DNA of 64,000 nucleotides from Chamaecyparis obtusa (taxonomy: Eukaryota > Streptophyta > Pinopsida > Cupressales > Cupressaceae): assembly GCA_027943335.1 (NCBI GenBank), contig BSBK01006429.1:906642-970641 (forward strand), read 5' to 3'. The notes beneath the pieces are model-generated. The model made no database searches, had not been told where the DNA came from, and saw only the letters and a list, made by a program, of their open reading frames with translations. The stretch's first letter is position 1. Each line of letters opens with the position of its first letter. Of the stretch, positions 36,801-47,699 are shown one piece after another. The translations under genes and the position numbers were made by a program.

Positions 36801-37524
36801 AGTTGAAGAAAGAAACAAAATGAAAAGAAATCTTAATAGATGTGAGGGATATCTTACAATAGGTAGTACCTGAGGTGAATATTGATGAAGATACTCCCAT
36901 CATAGATCAACTTGCTATATTAATAGAGAAGATCAATGCCCCAGATACCAATGCAGACAAATGGATTGAAGAAAGGGCAAAGTCAAGGATACAGGATAAA
37001 CTGGCAGAGAAGATTAGCCAAGAAGTGGCAATTAAGGTCAACTTATTAAGGTAATTACCAAGATAAAATCTATCACCCAAATAATTTGTCACTTCTTACT
37101 AAAACTTTGTACTGTAGACACCTTCATTGTTGAAGTCAGTGAAAATATAAAAGGACTGGAAGCAAGAAGCAAAGTCTGTACAACTACAGCTTTAACTAAG
37201 CCAAATGCTTTCTCAAAGCACATTCACTGAGTTTAGGAACTCAGGCAGTTAATTGTAGATCTAAAGAAACAAGAAGAGCACATCACTAATTAGGTTACTG
37301 AGTTACAAAAAGAACTCCTACCATACCTAAAAAATTTTGAGGCACACATTGTCAAAGCAGAACAACTTGTTGCAACACTTGAGATTTTGGTGTTGGAGAA
37401 CATCTTTGACATTCATGCACAAGTCGGTCTTGAGCATATTTCTCTCACCAACTTGAAAGAGGAATGGGGAAACCTCTTGGAGTTAGTCAACAAAACCCAC
37501 CCGCATATTTTTGACAAGATGTGA
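33893..37524 (+). pseudogene. Element E ORF2: ~1,210-codon protein of unknown function
   Basis: One frame runs from ATG 33893 (MASTSSAS) to about 37030, then a single frameshift leads to a second in-frame stretch ending at TGA 37522-37524. In-frame stops: TGA 34163, 34373, 35327, 36821, 37228; TAG 34598, 34742, 34814, 35501, 36347, 36860, 37234, 37291; TAA 34808. The N-terminal third (to about 35120) looks globular and includes FETIAAHSLLYGIDG, DGKFWLDKPIEVTKKMI and ATGLPTTD. The middle is Pro/Lys-rich with a nuclear-signal-like KKRRRL near 35450. The C-terminal parts are highly charged, with a predicted coiled-coil tail (LKKQEEHITN, LVATLEILVLENI). No polymerase, protease or integrase motif. 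The ATGLP-type phrase recalls retrotransposon-borne plant proteins I have seen, but I cannot name a family. Confidence 0.75.
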
Positions 37525-37752
37525 GTATATCATTTAATTTTTGTATTTGGCATTACTATCAAAAAGAGGGAAATCAATGTATAAGTCATTATGCCAAATA
37601 TGTACATAGATGCTATGTATACTACATATTACTAGGAGCATGCACCGAGGGGGAATACTTTAGAAATTCTGATAAGTATATGTATATGGCAGAGACATAA
37701 GTGATATATAGAAAATTTTGTCTATATACATTCGAGTTTTGATACTAATGCC

Positions 37753-37764
37753 AAAGGGGGAGAT
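37753..37764 (+). other. Polypurine tract of element E
   Basis: AAAGGGGGAGAT lies immediately before the 3' LTR TGTTATC, the classic copia arrangement. Confidence 0.9.
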
Positions 37765-38995
37765 TGTTATCTCTATTGAGAATTCAAGGTTGTCATTAGT
37801 ATCAAAGGTTATCAAAGATATCGGTCAGTCACTTATATTGAGCAAATCGGTAACTAGAAGCAAGAAAGACTAGTCGGTAAAGCTTATACCCCGAGCATCA
37901 TATAGTTTACTGAGCACCAATAGACACTGACACTGATAGATAGTAAACACCAAGCATCATAGTATACATCGAGTAGTTTATACAGTGTTTACCGAGGATC
38001 ATAGAAAATAGCATAGTAATCTGAAATGGCACATTCTCCTATGCAAATGGTTACAACAGATCAAAAAATGTTTTACCAAGATTGAGGAATATTTATTGTT
38101 ATGATATTCATTAAATGCAATGTATATCTTATGTAATATTTTGATCTAGGTCATTTTTGTACACTGTAGATCTTAGGATTATGACTAAGTTGTGTAACCT
38201 AAATTTTGTTAAAGCGAAAAAAGTAGATCGCTATATAAATGTATGTTTGCATCATTTGTGATGTGAACTGATACAAGAACAGATATATGAATCATGGAGG
38301 AACTTGAAGCACTTGCCTAACTTCAAGACTATCAGTTAACAGAGTAGATTACAAAGGATATCAGATTAAGCAGAATCAGAAAAGGCTACCGAGCACATCA
38401 GAGTAGAGATTCATCATAGTGAAAGGTGAAATACATTCAGAACTTATAGATTTGTATCAGACAATTGAGTTCTCAATTAGCAGATAATTGCCTATTTCTT
38501 TCTAACAATTGTAATAGAGTTTTTGGATAAATCTCTTAACAGAGTAGACTTAACAGTCTTATGTAAATCTCTTAATTGAGTGCACACTTCATTAATGTTG
38601 TTAAAATCCTATAACTAGGTAGATCTAGCTGATCTAAAATATTACTCCTAATAGGGTAAAATCACTAGAAGTGATCAAAACTTGTAGACCTAACAAGAAA
38701 ACCTTTTCTATCTGCAGTAGTGAAGAATTTGTGGGTGTCATCCCCACCGCAATTTTTACCTTCTAACAAGGGTTTCTGCATTACCAAAATACTTGTGTTA
38801 TGTGATTGCTATTTTTATTTCATGTTGTTTACTTTCATAAGTTAAATGGATGATTGATACATGCAATTAGATACAAGTTATTTTGCAAGGTTGTCATTGT
38901 TTACAATCATAGATCAAAAAGGTTTACAAGTAAAGTTTTTGAAGGCACTGATTCACCCCCACCCCTCTTAGTACCTATCTCTCCTAATTCCAACA
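37765..38995 (+). repeat. 3' LTR of element E (1231 bp)
   Basis: Direct repeat of 30640-31868, followed by the target duplication CTAAT at 38996-39000. Confidence 0.93.
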
Positions 38996-40177
38996 CTAAT
39001 CTTTCCTTTAATCCTAGGTTTCCTATAGAGGTGGATAATTATCCTATAGAGATGGATACTTTTCTTGGGATGTACTATAAGATTTTTTTTCATAAGTTTT
39101 TTGCTTGCTCTCCTAGTTTTCCTTTTTAATTGGATATCACTCTTTTTGAGGTAGAGATGGTTTGTATGGAAACATTGGTGTGCTTATATAATAGGTAATG
39201 TGTAGCTCCTTCCTTGAGTATTTTTTATGTGGTATCTTATGTTGTTCTTATTCTTTTTGTGTGCTCAATAAATTCGATTGAGCTAGAGTTGTATGATGAA
39301 AATGTGATCTTGTCGATCTTCTTAAATGTGAGCCTTTTCATAAACCATAATTTAGGTTATGAGATTCTGACAAAACTATTTGATTTAGTTATCATATTAT
39401 AGGAATATATTGAAACACTTTAGTTTAATGGCTTTTTCCTTATTATGTCCTAGCTTGGGCTTCCCTTGTTACTTCCTTTATACTATTTTTTAAATTTTTT
39501 GAGTTTTTGTAGCTTGAGATTCTCTTGTTACTTTATGTAGGATGTTGTAGGTTTATGTTCTTTATTTTTCAGCCATTATTTTTGGCATTGGGGCTTATAA
39601 AAATAAACTTGTAAAGGGTTTCATGTTATTGAACACACCACAAGACTAAAATAGGTTTTGAATAAATCTTGAGAAAACTTCATTTTTTAATAGGAAAAAT
39701 ACTTACCAATTATTTTAATTGAACTAATCATTATTGGAAGCTATTGTAATGAACACAAAAACACCTGAACTTATATTTTTACATGGAAAACCTAATGTGG
39801 AAAAATTTTCAAACATAATCACACTCGCTATATGAATAAACTTGAATTTAATACCAAAGTCAAGGAATCTTACTGCTCCTGATTTGGACTTGTATTATAA
39901 GGGGGAAAACCTTAGGGAAAGATACAAGGGACTTGCAAGTTCATAAGATGTATGATCCAAAGGAAAGATACAAGATTATAGAAGCTTCTGAAAGAATTAA
40001 TTATCTTCTAGAAGGAACAAGGGATGACAAATTTAAAAATTGTATGATCTCTTGATCATGTCAAACATTCACTACAAAAAACTTTATCAACTCTAAAAGA
40101 TAAAATCGATTCTCACATCTGATCTTCCACATTCACATCACACTAACTTCACATTCATTCCAAGCTTAATATATGCT
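38996..40177. other. Unassigned AT-rich DNA
   Basis: No gene recognised. From about 39640 to 40170 the text resembles copia LTR wording (GGAAAACCTAATGTGG), but no end or partner could be defined. Confidence 0.35.
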
Positions 40178-41133
40178 GGGTAAAAGTACAAATTTGTGTC
40201 ACGTTTCAAGTTAACTTATCAGCACAGCTCAATTTGAGTATTTCTAACTAAAAATTAATGTTTTTCAAACATATGGTCTAACTAGATTCATTAGATAAGT
40301 TATTAAACTTTTCCAATTGGAAATATCTATTAAATGCATGTTTTAGCATAATTTGGGTCCAATTATGAAATAAATAAAAGTATTTCATAAAATTGATGTT
40401 TTAATAACTCCTGGTCTTTTTAATTATATTTTAAAAAAATACCCTTTTGTAGAGCTCAAATTCAAGATTATTGTCATATAATTTTTATAGTATATAGATT
40501 AGATCTAATATATTATAATTTCAAAATACTGCAAGTAGGTATTTTAAAATTCGAGAAGATCCTGCTTCAAATAAAGAAAAAAATAGTAAATCATATCATA
40601 ATAAATTAAAATTTATATTTAACACTAGATGAGAGATTCCTCTTCAAGAATATGTTATTTTTTTTTCTGAATGGTGTAGATTTGATAGGGGAAATTTGAT
40701 GGGAGATAAAAACTATTGATTTTGGATAAGTTTGACTTTGAGTAGTTATATCAGAGATAATGTACATCAAAAACCAATCTTTGTTCTTTTTATGCACTAG
40801 CTATACATGTCATCTATAACATATTTTTAAATTATAGAGGAAAAAAATATTATTTGTACATACTTGTTTGGTGGGAACTAGACCCCATATTATTAGCATT
40901 TTTTAGCAACTTAAAAATGGACATTAAAAATTAAAAAACTGTGTCAATCTTTCTTCAAATAAAATTTGAAAAATTATAGGCACAAACTTTATCCAATTAT
41001 ACACATTTCATCAGTTTACATCATATTCAAATTCTTAACACAAATGCCACATTTATGTCGTTAAAGTTGAACATGTCGTGTGTTGTTGACCTTTTCCTTT
41101 GTAAAAGTGTGACACAGGTTTGTACTTTTACCT
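40178..41133 (-). mobile_element. ~956-bp non-autonomous TIR element, family 1, copy 2
   Basis: Starts GGGTAAAAGTACAAA and ends GTACTTTTACC. It is homologous along its length to 22737-23695 but in reverse orientation (for example a shared AACTTTTCCAATTGGAAATA block). TGCT flanks it at 40174-40177 and 41134-41137. No ORF of note. Confidence 0.85.
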
Positions 41134-41150
41134 TGCTTAAATAAAATACT

Positions 41151-41165
41151 CACACACACACACAC

Positions 41166-41204
<39 letters not shown>
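41151..41204. repeat. (CA)n(TA)n microsatellite
   Basis: CA run at 41151-41166 followed by a TA run to 41204, 17 bases beyond the end of the TIR element. Confidence 0.95.
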
Positions 41205-41206
<2 letters not shown>

Positions 41207-42312
41207 TCAACTTCATCATTGAAAACTTCAACTAGGTCATCCATGGTAAATCTTAACAATATTTACAGAGACTTGGCCTTGATGAACACTTGCACTTAAT
41301 ATGGTCCACTCTGAGAGATAAAGGAGACCTAAATACATTATAACACACATTTTACAAATTGAATTAAAAAAGTGTATGAAATACAACATCCTCCATTAAT
41401 GGCATCAAATGTAACATTTAGCAGAATATTAAGACTATTAACTAGTGGGATGAAAAATATTCTGCAATACACATAAAATAATGTAGATCCAAATTTTGCA
41501 TTGTAATATTTGTGTCAACCTATTATATCATCTTCCAAAGAGTAACTAGACCAAAATATCATAGTGAAACAAGATAACCCACTTAATTAACCAAAGACTA
41601 ACATAGAGAAACATATATTTACTTGCAGAGAAAACCAACATAAGATGAGTTGGAATGTTGCATAATTATTTAGAACAGGTCCACCAAGTTGTACACCTAG
41701 AAACACCAATGTGTAATAATGAAAATAATTCTCGAAGACAATCATGACCAGGCCTAATATATAGCTTCACTATTAAAAAACATCCAAACATAACTTCAAC
41801 TTGTGAACTATTGGGGACCTATACTCATAGTGAAATATTCAAACAAGATACATATAAACTCTGAAACTAAAAGCCACAAAACTATTATGTGGAGGAATAC
41901 TTGAGTCATTCTCCCATAAGAACTTCAAATACTATTTCCTTCATTTTTTAACTTCCCATACTATCACCTTTGGGAAACGCAACATACTGACTTGATATCA
42001 CCACTACACATCAAGAAAAAAAATTGAACATGTTGATTCTAAAATTTGCATTCTAGCAAGGTAAAAAAGTATTTATGGGAATTTTAATAGTAGGGTAACT
42101 TATTTTCCACATTACTTTAAATGACATTCAGGCTTTTAGAAGCCAACACTTCACCTACTTTGTATTTTGAAGGAAAGGGAAAGAAACAACATTAAAAGAA
42201 AATTTATCTAAGGTGATACACCATAATGACATTGGTAAAACACTTTGATAATAATTATATATTGTTAAAGCCTTAAATACTTGTAGCATAGATTAGATTC
42301 ATAGATGTTACA

Positions 42313-42395
<83 letters not shown>

Positions 42396-44022
42396 TACAA
42401 GATAATATTTTTTAATTGTGATATATATTACAGACACACACATGTGTGTATTTTGTATACATCTATACACTCTAAAAAATAATTGCAGTTTATGTTTCTT
42501 TTTTTTTTAAAGAGAAAAATCTGAATAACATTAACTCATTTTATATATTTATTTGTAAGAGAACAACAAACTAAAAATTTCAAACCATTAAAAAAATATG
42601 AGCACCCATATATATTTAAATGCATGAGTGTATATGCACAATTTATCTAGATTTAAAATGTAGATTTCTACTATAAATAGAACATACAGATTTTACTAAA
42701 ATGAAGCAACAATGTACACAAATATTTTAACCTTCCATTTTTAAAAATCTTTCAAAACTAATATTCCACTGAGAGAAAACAAAGATGACATTTTAGGAAA
42801 AACAAGGAAATGTAAAATTATACTTATGGATTTTTCTTTTGGCAAGATAGCATTTTTGTTTCGTTACAAAATTGCCTTTATAAATTAACAGAAATTAAAA
42901 CAAAACCATAAGCACAAATACATCTTTTTTTTTCTTTCTTTTAGGTGCTCCTAAAAAAATGATTTACTTTGAGAATAATGTAAATATATTTGTTTTATAA
43001 TATAATTATATTAACAATAATATGAATAACACTTTATTACTAAAATAAAACATCAACTAAATATTTCAAGGGATCTCCCAAAATACATTATATATTTTCT
43101 TTTATGCAAAACCAAACAACAAAGTTTTTTTTTTAACCTCATGAGATAAATATGACATATACAAAAGCACAATCTAACCCAAATGATATCCTCCATTTTC
43201 TTTTATATAAAACATATATGCTCTAATAAACAACATAAATTTTTTTAACATAAAACTTCTATAAATATTTTTCCTATACAAATAACCAACTTTAACCAAA
43301 CTTGTACAAATAAACATATTTCAATGCAACTCATCCTCTTACAAATCTATTACAACAATTGTTTGGTATAAAACATAATAAGTAAGGTAAAATCCACATT
43401 TTGCTAGAACCATGTCTTCAATCCAAACTTTTATTTATTTTTTTCCAAAGCAAGAACCTGCAAGAAAATCTATCTTTTTGACCATGGAGACTCACCTCCC
43501 AACCTAGGCCTTTAGAAGGTAACCCCTAAGATAAGAGAAATAGAAAACCAACCAAGAACACTCAAAAAAACAAGGTTTAACATAAGAAAACAATCAAAAA
43601 CTCCCAACCCAAGGCTATCACAAAGGATCTCAAAATATCCAAATGTATGGGTGAAGGTGGACTAAACTCTTAGGAGGAGAATGTCATGAAAATAAAATAA
43701 TTTACAAAGCCTTCACAAGACCACAAACCACAAAAACAATAAATCCCTTATGACCCCCAAATGGAAAAATTTCAAAACCTCTCCTTATGACCCCAAAACA
43801 ATGGCAAGAAAGATCCCATAGTATTTTCCATATCCCTCTCCTCCATGAGGAGAGACTCTATTCTCTCTAAGATGTCCTATTACCCTTCACCCCAAGGCTA
43901 CTCTACCCTCCAAGGGTGATTTTGGCCTTGCACTCCCAAAACAACCATAAACAAGAAAAAAAGAAACTCCATCAAAGCACAACAACAAACTTACAACACA
44001 CTTCCTACACATTAAGTTTACA
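41205..44022. other. Unassigned AT-rich DNA
   Basis: I see no coding sequence or transposon termini. It includes a (TA)n tract at 42317-42393. From about 43430 the base composition shifts toward purine-rich text that continues beyond the TIR element at 44023. Confidence 0.35.
42317..42393. repeat. (TA)n microsatellite
   Basis: About 77 bases of uninterrupted TA repeat. Confidence 0.96.
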
Positions 44023-45018
44023 GGTGAACCCACAATAGTGGGTTACACTTTTTTCTCTGAATGGACACTGAACTATACATTTTGAAAAAAACTTTTAGAT
44101 TCGGATGCATATTATTGTTAAACCATTTGAAATCAGAAGATGAGGTAAATTAGAGTCTTTTAGGATTTTCTGTCTAGATTCTAAATATATTTTTTATTTT
44201 ATTTTTGAATTTATTTGAATGGTTTTTTCTTTCTCCCACGAAAATTGGTATATTGCTAAAAATGTCATTTTAAAAGAGTTACATTGTTTTCATAGAGCAT
44301 AATCTTTTTTTTTCTAAAATAGATATCAGTGTGATTCTTTTGAATTTAGTTTTGTAATATCCATATAGAGGGCATGGAATTAGATTTATGACATTATCAT
44401 GATTATTGCATATTTTATTAACATTTGAATTGACTAAACTATAATTTTGACGTACCTTGACTACATAGCTTGTAACTTGTCATGTATTTGTCCAATTTCA
44501 TTTTTTTATTTTTTTTATAGAAAGAGAACTTCAATACTTAGGGCATAGATATTTTTATGAATTTTTTTCTCTCATTTACTATTTTTCGATAAGCATGAAA
44601 CATAGAGGTAGACATACGGTCAAATATCTATGTTTAGTAAAACTAAAAATACAAAGTCATAATAAACTTAATATATATTAACATTATAATCATTGGAAAG
44701 ATTTTTCTCAGTAGTATCTTACTGTATAGATAGGTTTTTCAAATGGATTCACTTTATCTGCCAAAAGATAAAGTTGAAGTGATTTTTTGTCAGCATTTGA
44801 ATAGGTGTGAACGAGACTCCATTGTAGGTATGAATGAGGAGTATAGATGTTATATCAATGTTTTTTTTTATCTAAGAGTCTTTGAGCTAACCAGTTGTAA
44901 TTAATTCTTTCAAATGGAACCTCTCAAGGCTTAAATCATCATATTTTATTTAAAATGTTTTATTTCAGCAAAAATCAACATGTTTGAAAAAGTGTAACCC
45001 ACTATTGTGGAGTCACCC
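44023..45018. mobile_element. 996-bp non-autonomous TIR element, family 3
   Basis: Left end GGTGAACC and reversed right end GGGTGACTC both run into an identical CACAATAGTGGGTTACAC stretch plus a T run, giving a TIR of about 30 bases. The perfect 5-bp target duplication TTACA lies at 44018-44022 and 45019-45023. No ORF of note. Strand is arbitrary. Confidence 0.88.
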
Positions 45019-45283
45019 TTACATAATAGCATAAAAACAATAGATGAAGCCACCAACATTTCTCACAAGTTATGGAAATAGGATATTTGATGGAGAGCTC
45101 CAAGTCCTACTCCAAAAAATTCTCCAAATTCCTTAGTTGTCTCCAAAATTAGAGAGTGGATGAACAAATACCAAGTCTTGGGAGATCCCATTAAAAGGCT
45201 CTACACAACTTCCAAACCCTCTTGGAAGAAGACATCCAATTCTATTGGTTGGTCTTCCCATCCCCTTGCATGGTGGAAACTAT
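45019..45283. other. Short unassigned stretch
   Basis: Continues the purine-rich text seen before 44023. Two plus frames here look weakly protein-like but carry stops and match no family I recognise. Confidence 0.3.
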
Positions 45284-46820
45284 TGGATTACAAAGCAGGG
45301 GGGGGGGGCATGAATTAATAATCCCTAATAAAAAATACCTTAAAAACTTTTCTCTGATTAATCGATAGCATCTCGATGGAAATATAGTTCACTATTTACT
45401 AACAATAGTTAATAAACTATATAAATCATTAAATCAATCACACAAATCATTCACAATATGTAACACAAATATTTAATGTGGAAACCCAGCTTTAGGAAAA
45501 ACCACTATGGGAATTGTCACCCACTAAGAAAATACCCTTCTGAAGTACACTTGGTTAAGAGCCAATCTAGTTAAAGATTATAATGCACATAGTTAGGTGT
45601 GACCCAGTGAAGGGATTTACCTCAGATCTGCTAGGATCTTCACCCTGTTATGAGTGGTCTTGTTAGAGGGCTTTAAACAATCTTTATAATGTCACCTTTC
45701 TCTAGTATTTTACAATAAAACTGTTAGGTCTACTTTGTTAAGAGATTTCTCTATTACAAATGCTAGTAAGTAATAGTAATAGAATTGACCTATAGATTTC
45801 CAACTATCTTTTCTCAATCAAATATTTATGTGTTCATCAATCTTCACTTTAATTATTCATTATCCACTAGCATCAACACTTCATCAAATACTTATTTTCC
45901 TACTCATAATCTCTCTGTTTCTTCTTCTCTTCAATATTAAGTAGCCCTTCAACTATTTAGTTTTCCATCCATTTGTCCATATAAGATCATCCTTTATATA
46001 GAAAAAAATTTCCTCTTAATCTCATCTATTACATTTTCCTTTAATCAATCTTGACCATTCAATTTATCATACCATGAATCTAAATTTTGATAACATGTTT
46101 TCTTTTCATCAAGAAACTTGAACTTTTCTAGAAACTTGTTCCATCTCTTTTTGTCACTTAGATCTTTCCGTAGATCTTCATCTTGAATTTTCATATCTAT
46201 AGATCTCTTGTAACTAACTTTCCTCATCATCATGATCATCCAGCTCATCATAGCTAATCATTAAATGTCGATTCAATCCTTATTTAATATTTTTTCCTTG
46301 CTTGATGTTCTTCATTAGAATTTTGGTTACATCACTCAATGCCTAAACCTTTCCTCGTTGTTCGATGTCTTGATTTCCTTATTCTTTACTGAGTGACCTA
46401 TTTTTTTACCTTTACCTTACTGAGTGACTTTTCCATCTTAGTAGCCAAAACAACTTAACTTACTGAATTGTCAAATATTCATCACCATGCTTTACCGACT
46501 TAACATAATCATTTGTTAGGTATACAAAAATTATATCAACATAATCTAATCATTGTCTGATCTGTATCACTTTCCCATTTAAGTTCTACAACTTCTCAAC
46601 TTCTCATTTCTTCTTCTCCTTAACTTATTCATATTATATCATTACCAAATGATATGGAAAGATAATATAAACCATAAATCAATTGCTTGACATCAATGAA
46701 AAGACTATAACTAATCTAACCTTTCTACTATCATCATGTATTCCTCTGATCTTGGTCAGTCTTCATCATCAGCTCCATCAGATAATCAATCTTTCAACAT
46801 TACTATCAGTTATGGTAACA
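45284..46820 (-). repeat. Copia-type LTR, minus strand (3' LTR)
   Basis: On the minus strand it starts TGTTACC at 46820, directly after a copia-style polypurine tract, as in element E. It ends near 45284 after a C-rich block (a G run at about 45299-45309 on the plus strand) like the CACCCCCC block of other copia LTR ends here. Inside is the phrase AATCTCTTAAC-AAGTAGAC, also seen in the LTRs of E. No PBS-like sequence follows the end, so the 5' side of this element is absent. The end position is tentative. Confidence 0.65.
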
Positions 46821-46832
46821 ATCTCCCTCTTT
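46821..46832 (-). other. Polypurine tract of the minus-strand copia remnant
   Basis: On the minus strand AAAGAGGGAGAT abuts the LTR start TGTTACC. Confidence 0.75.
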
Positions 46833-47423
46833 GGAATTAATGGAAACACTAACAAATTTAGTGTTCAATTGATAATGGAATCCTTTGGTATCCTTTCACT
46901 ATCATTCATATCATGTACTCCCTTTGAGTAGTAACTTATTCTTTTTTTATCTTTCATCTCTAATCTATCTCTCTCTATTAGTAACACTTTGCATTCTGAT
47001 TCCACCAAGAAAATTCTCCTTCTATGTATTCAACAATCATCAGTACTACTCTCCCTCTTTGAGTAAACTTCTCCCTCTAGATTTATTCATCTATTTCATG
47101 ATAATCTACCATCAATTACTATTATTCCATTTCAGTAATCTTCTCCATCTTACATCAATTGACTTAGTCATCTCCCTCTTTGACAATGATTCCAAATAAA
47201 TATAAACTTCTCATATTATACCTCATGTGTATAGATTTACATTCTATTCATAAACATCCTTCACAACTTTAGGCTTCACCTAAAGAGTGAACAGTTAGCA
47301 TCAAATCTCAAGATAGATATTTAATTGAGTCCTTGAATTGATGTAGCATGAATATTTCCTTAATGTACATTGGATAGGGGAAGAACCCCTAACTTACCTC
47401 AGAGATAATCAAAAGCATAATTT
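46833..47423 (-). other. 3' internal remnant of the minus-strand copia element
   Basis: Lies on the internal side of the polypurine tract. Two further CTCCCTCTTTGA phrases occur at about 47051 and 47173. No coding domain survives. It ends near the transposon-like terminus at 47424. Confidence 0.45.
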
Positions 47424-47470
47424 GGGTATGTGCAAGATCATGAGGGGCCAAAAAGTGGCGATGTAAAAAA
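47424..47470 (+). repeat. Left terminus homologous to TIR family 2
   Basis: GGGTATGTGCAAGATCATG followed by GGCCAAAAAGTGGCGATG matches the reversed right end of the 24536-25536 element, including a run of 18 identical bases and the A run after it. No matching right terminus was found by eye downstream. Confidence 0.7.
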
Positions 47471-47699
47471 ATCCACTTTTCAGTCGTCCAAAAGAACATG
47501 AAAATGTATGTTGAATTTTTAGTAGGCTGGGGTGTCAGTAAACCTAGGAAAACCTGACACAAAAGCACAAGCCTAATTGGGTACCTGATTTCTTTGGGTA
47601 CCCAAAAATATTAGGTACCCAAAACCTGTGGCATAAATCAAAATCCGCAAGCCATTTTCCTCATTTCTCCTCACATTTTGGGTTTGGAAAACGGCTCCA

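Larger units (their letters stand above)
30640..38995 (+). mobile_element. Element E: non-autonomous LTR retrotransposon with a large cargo ORF
   Basis: Complete element: LTRs 30640-31868 and 37765-38995, PBS 31871-31882, polypurine tract 37753-37764 and perfect TSD CTAAT (30635-30639 and 38996-39000). The PBS and tract style are copia-like. The 5.9-kb interior has a gag-like ORF with five CCHC knuckles and a second ORF of about 1,200 codons, but no protease, integrase, reverse transcriptase or RNase H motif in any frame I read. It must have used enzymes supplied in trans. No other copy is visible in the window. Confidence 0.93.

Noticed and set aside
37051..37117. A GT...AG segment in element E ORF2 that looks like a 67-base intron
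   Set aside because: Splicing it out does not restore the reading frame on the far side. A single indel near 37030-37050 explains the frame change better.
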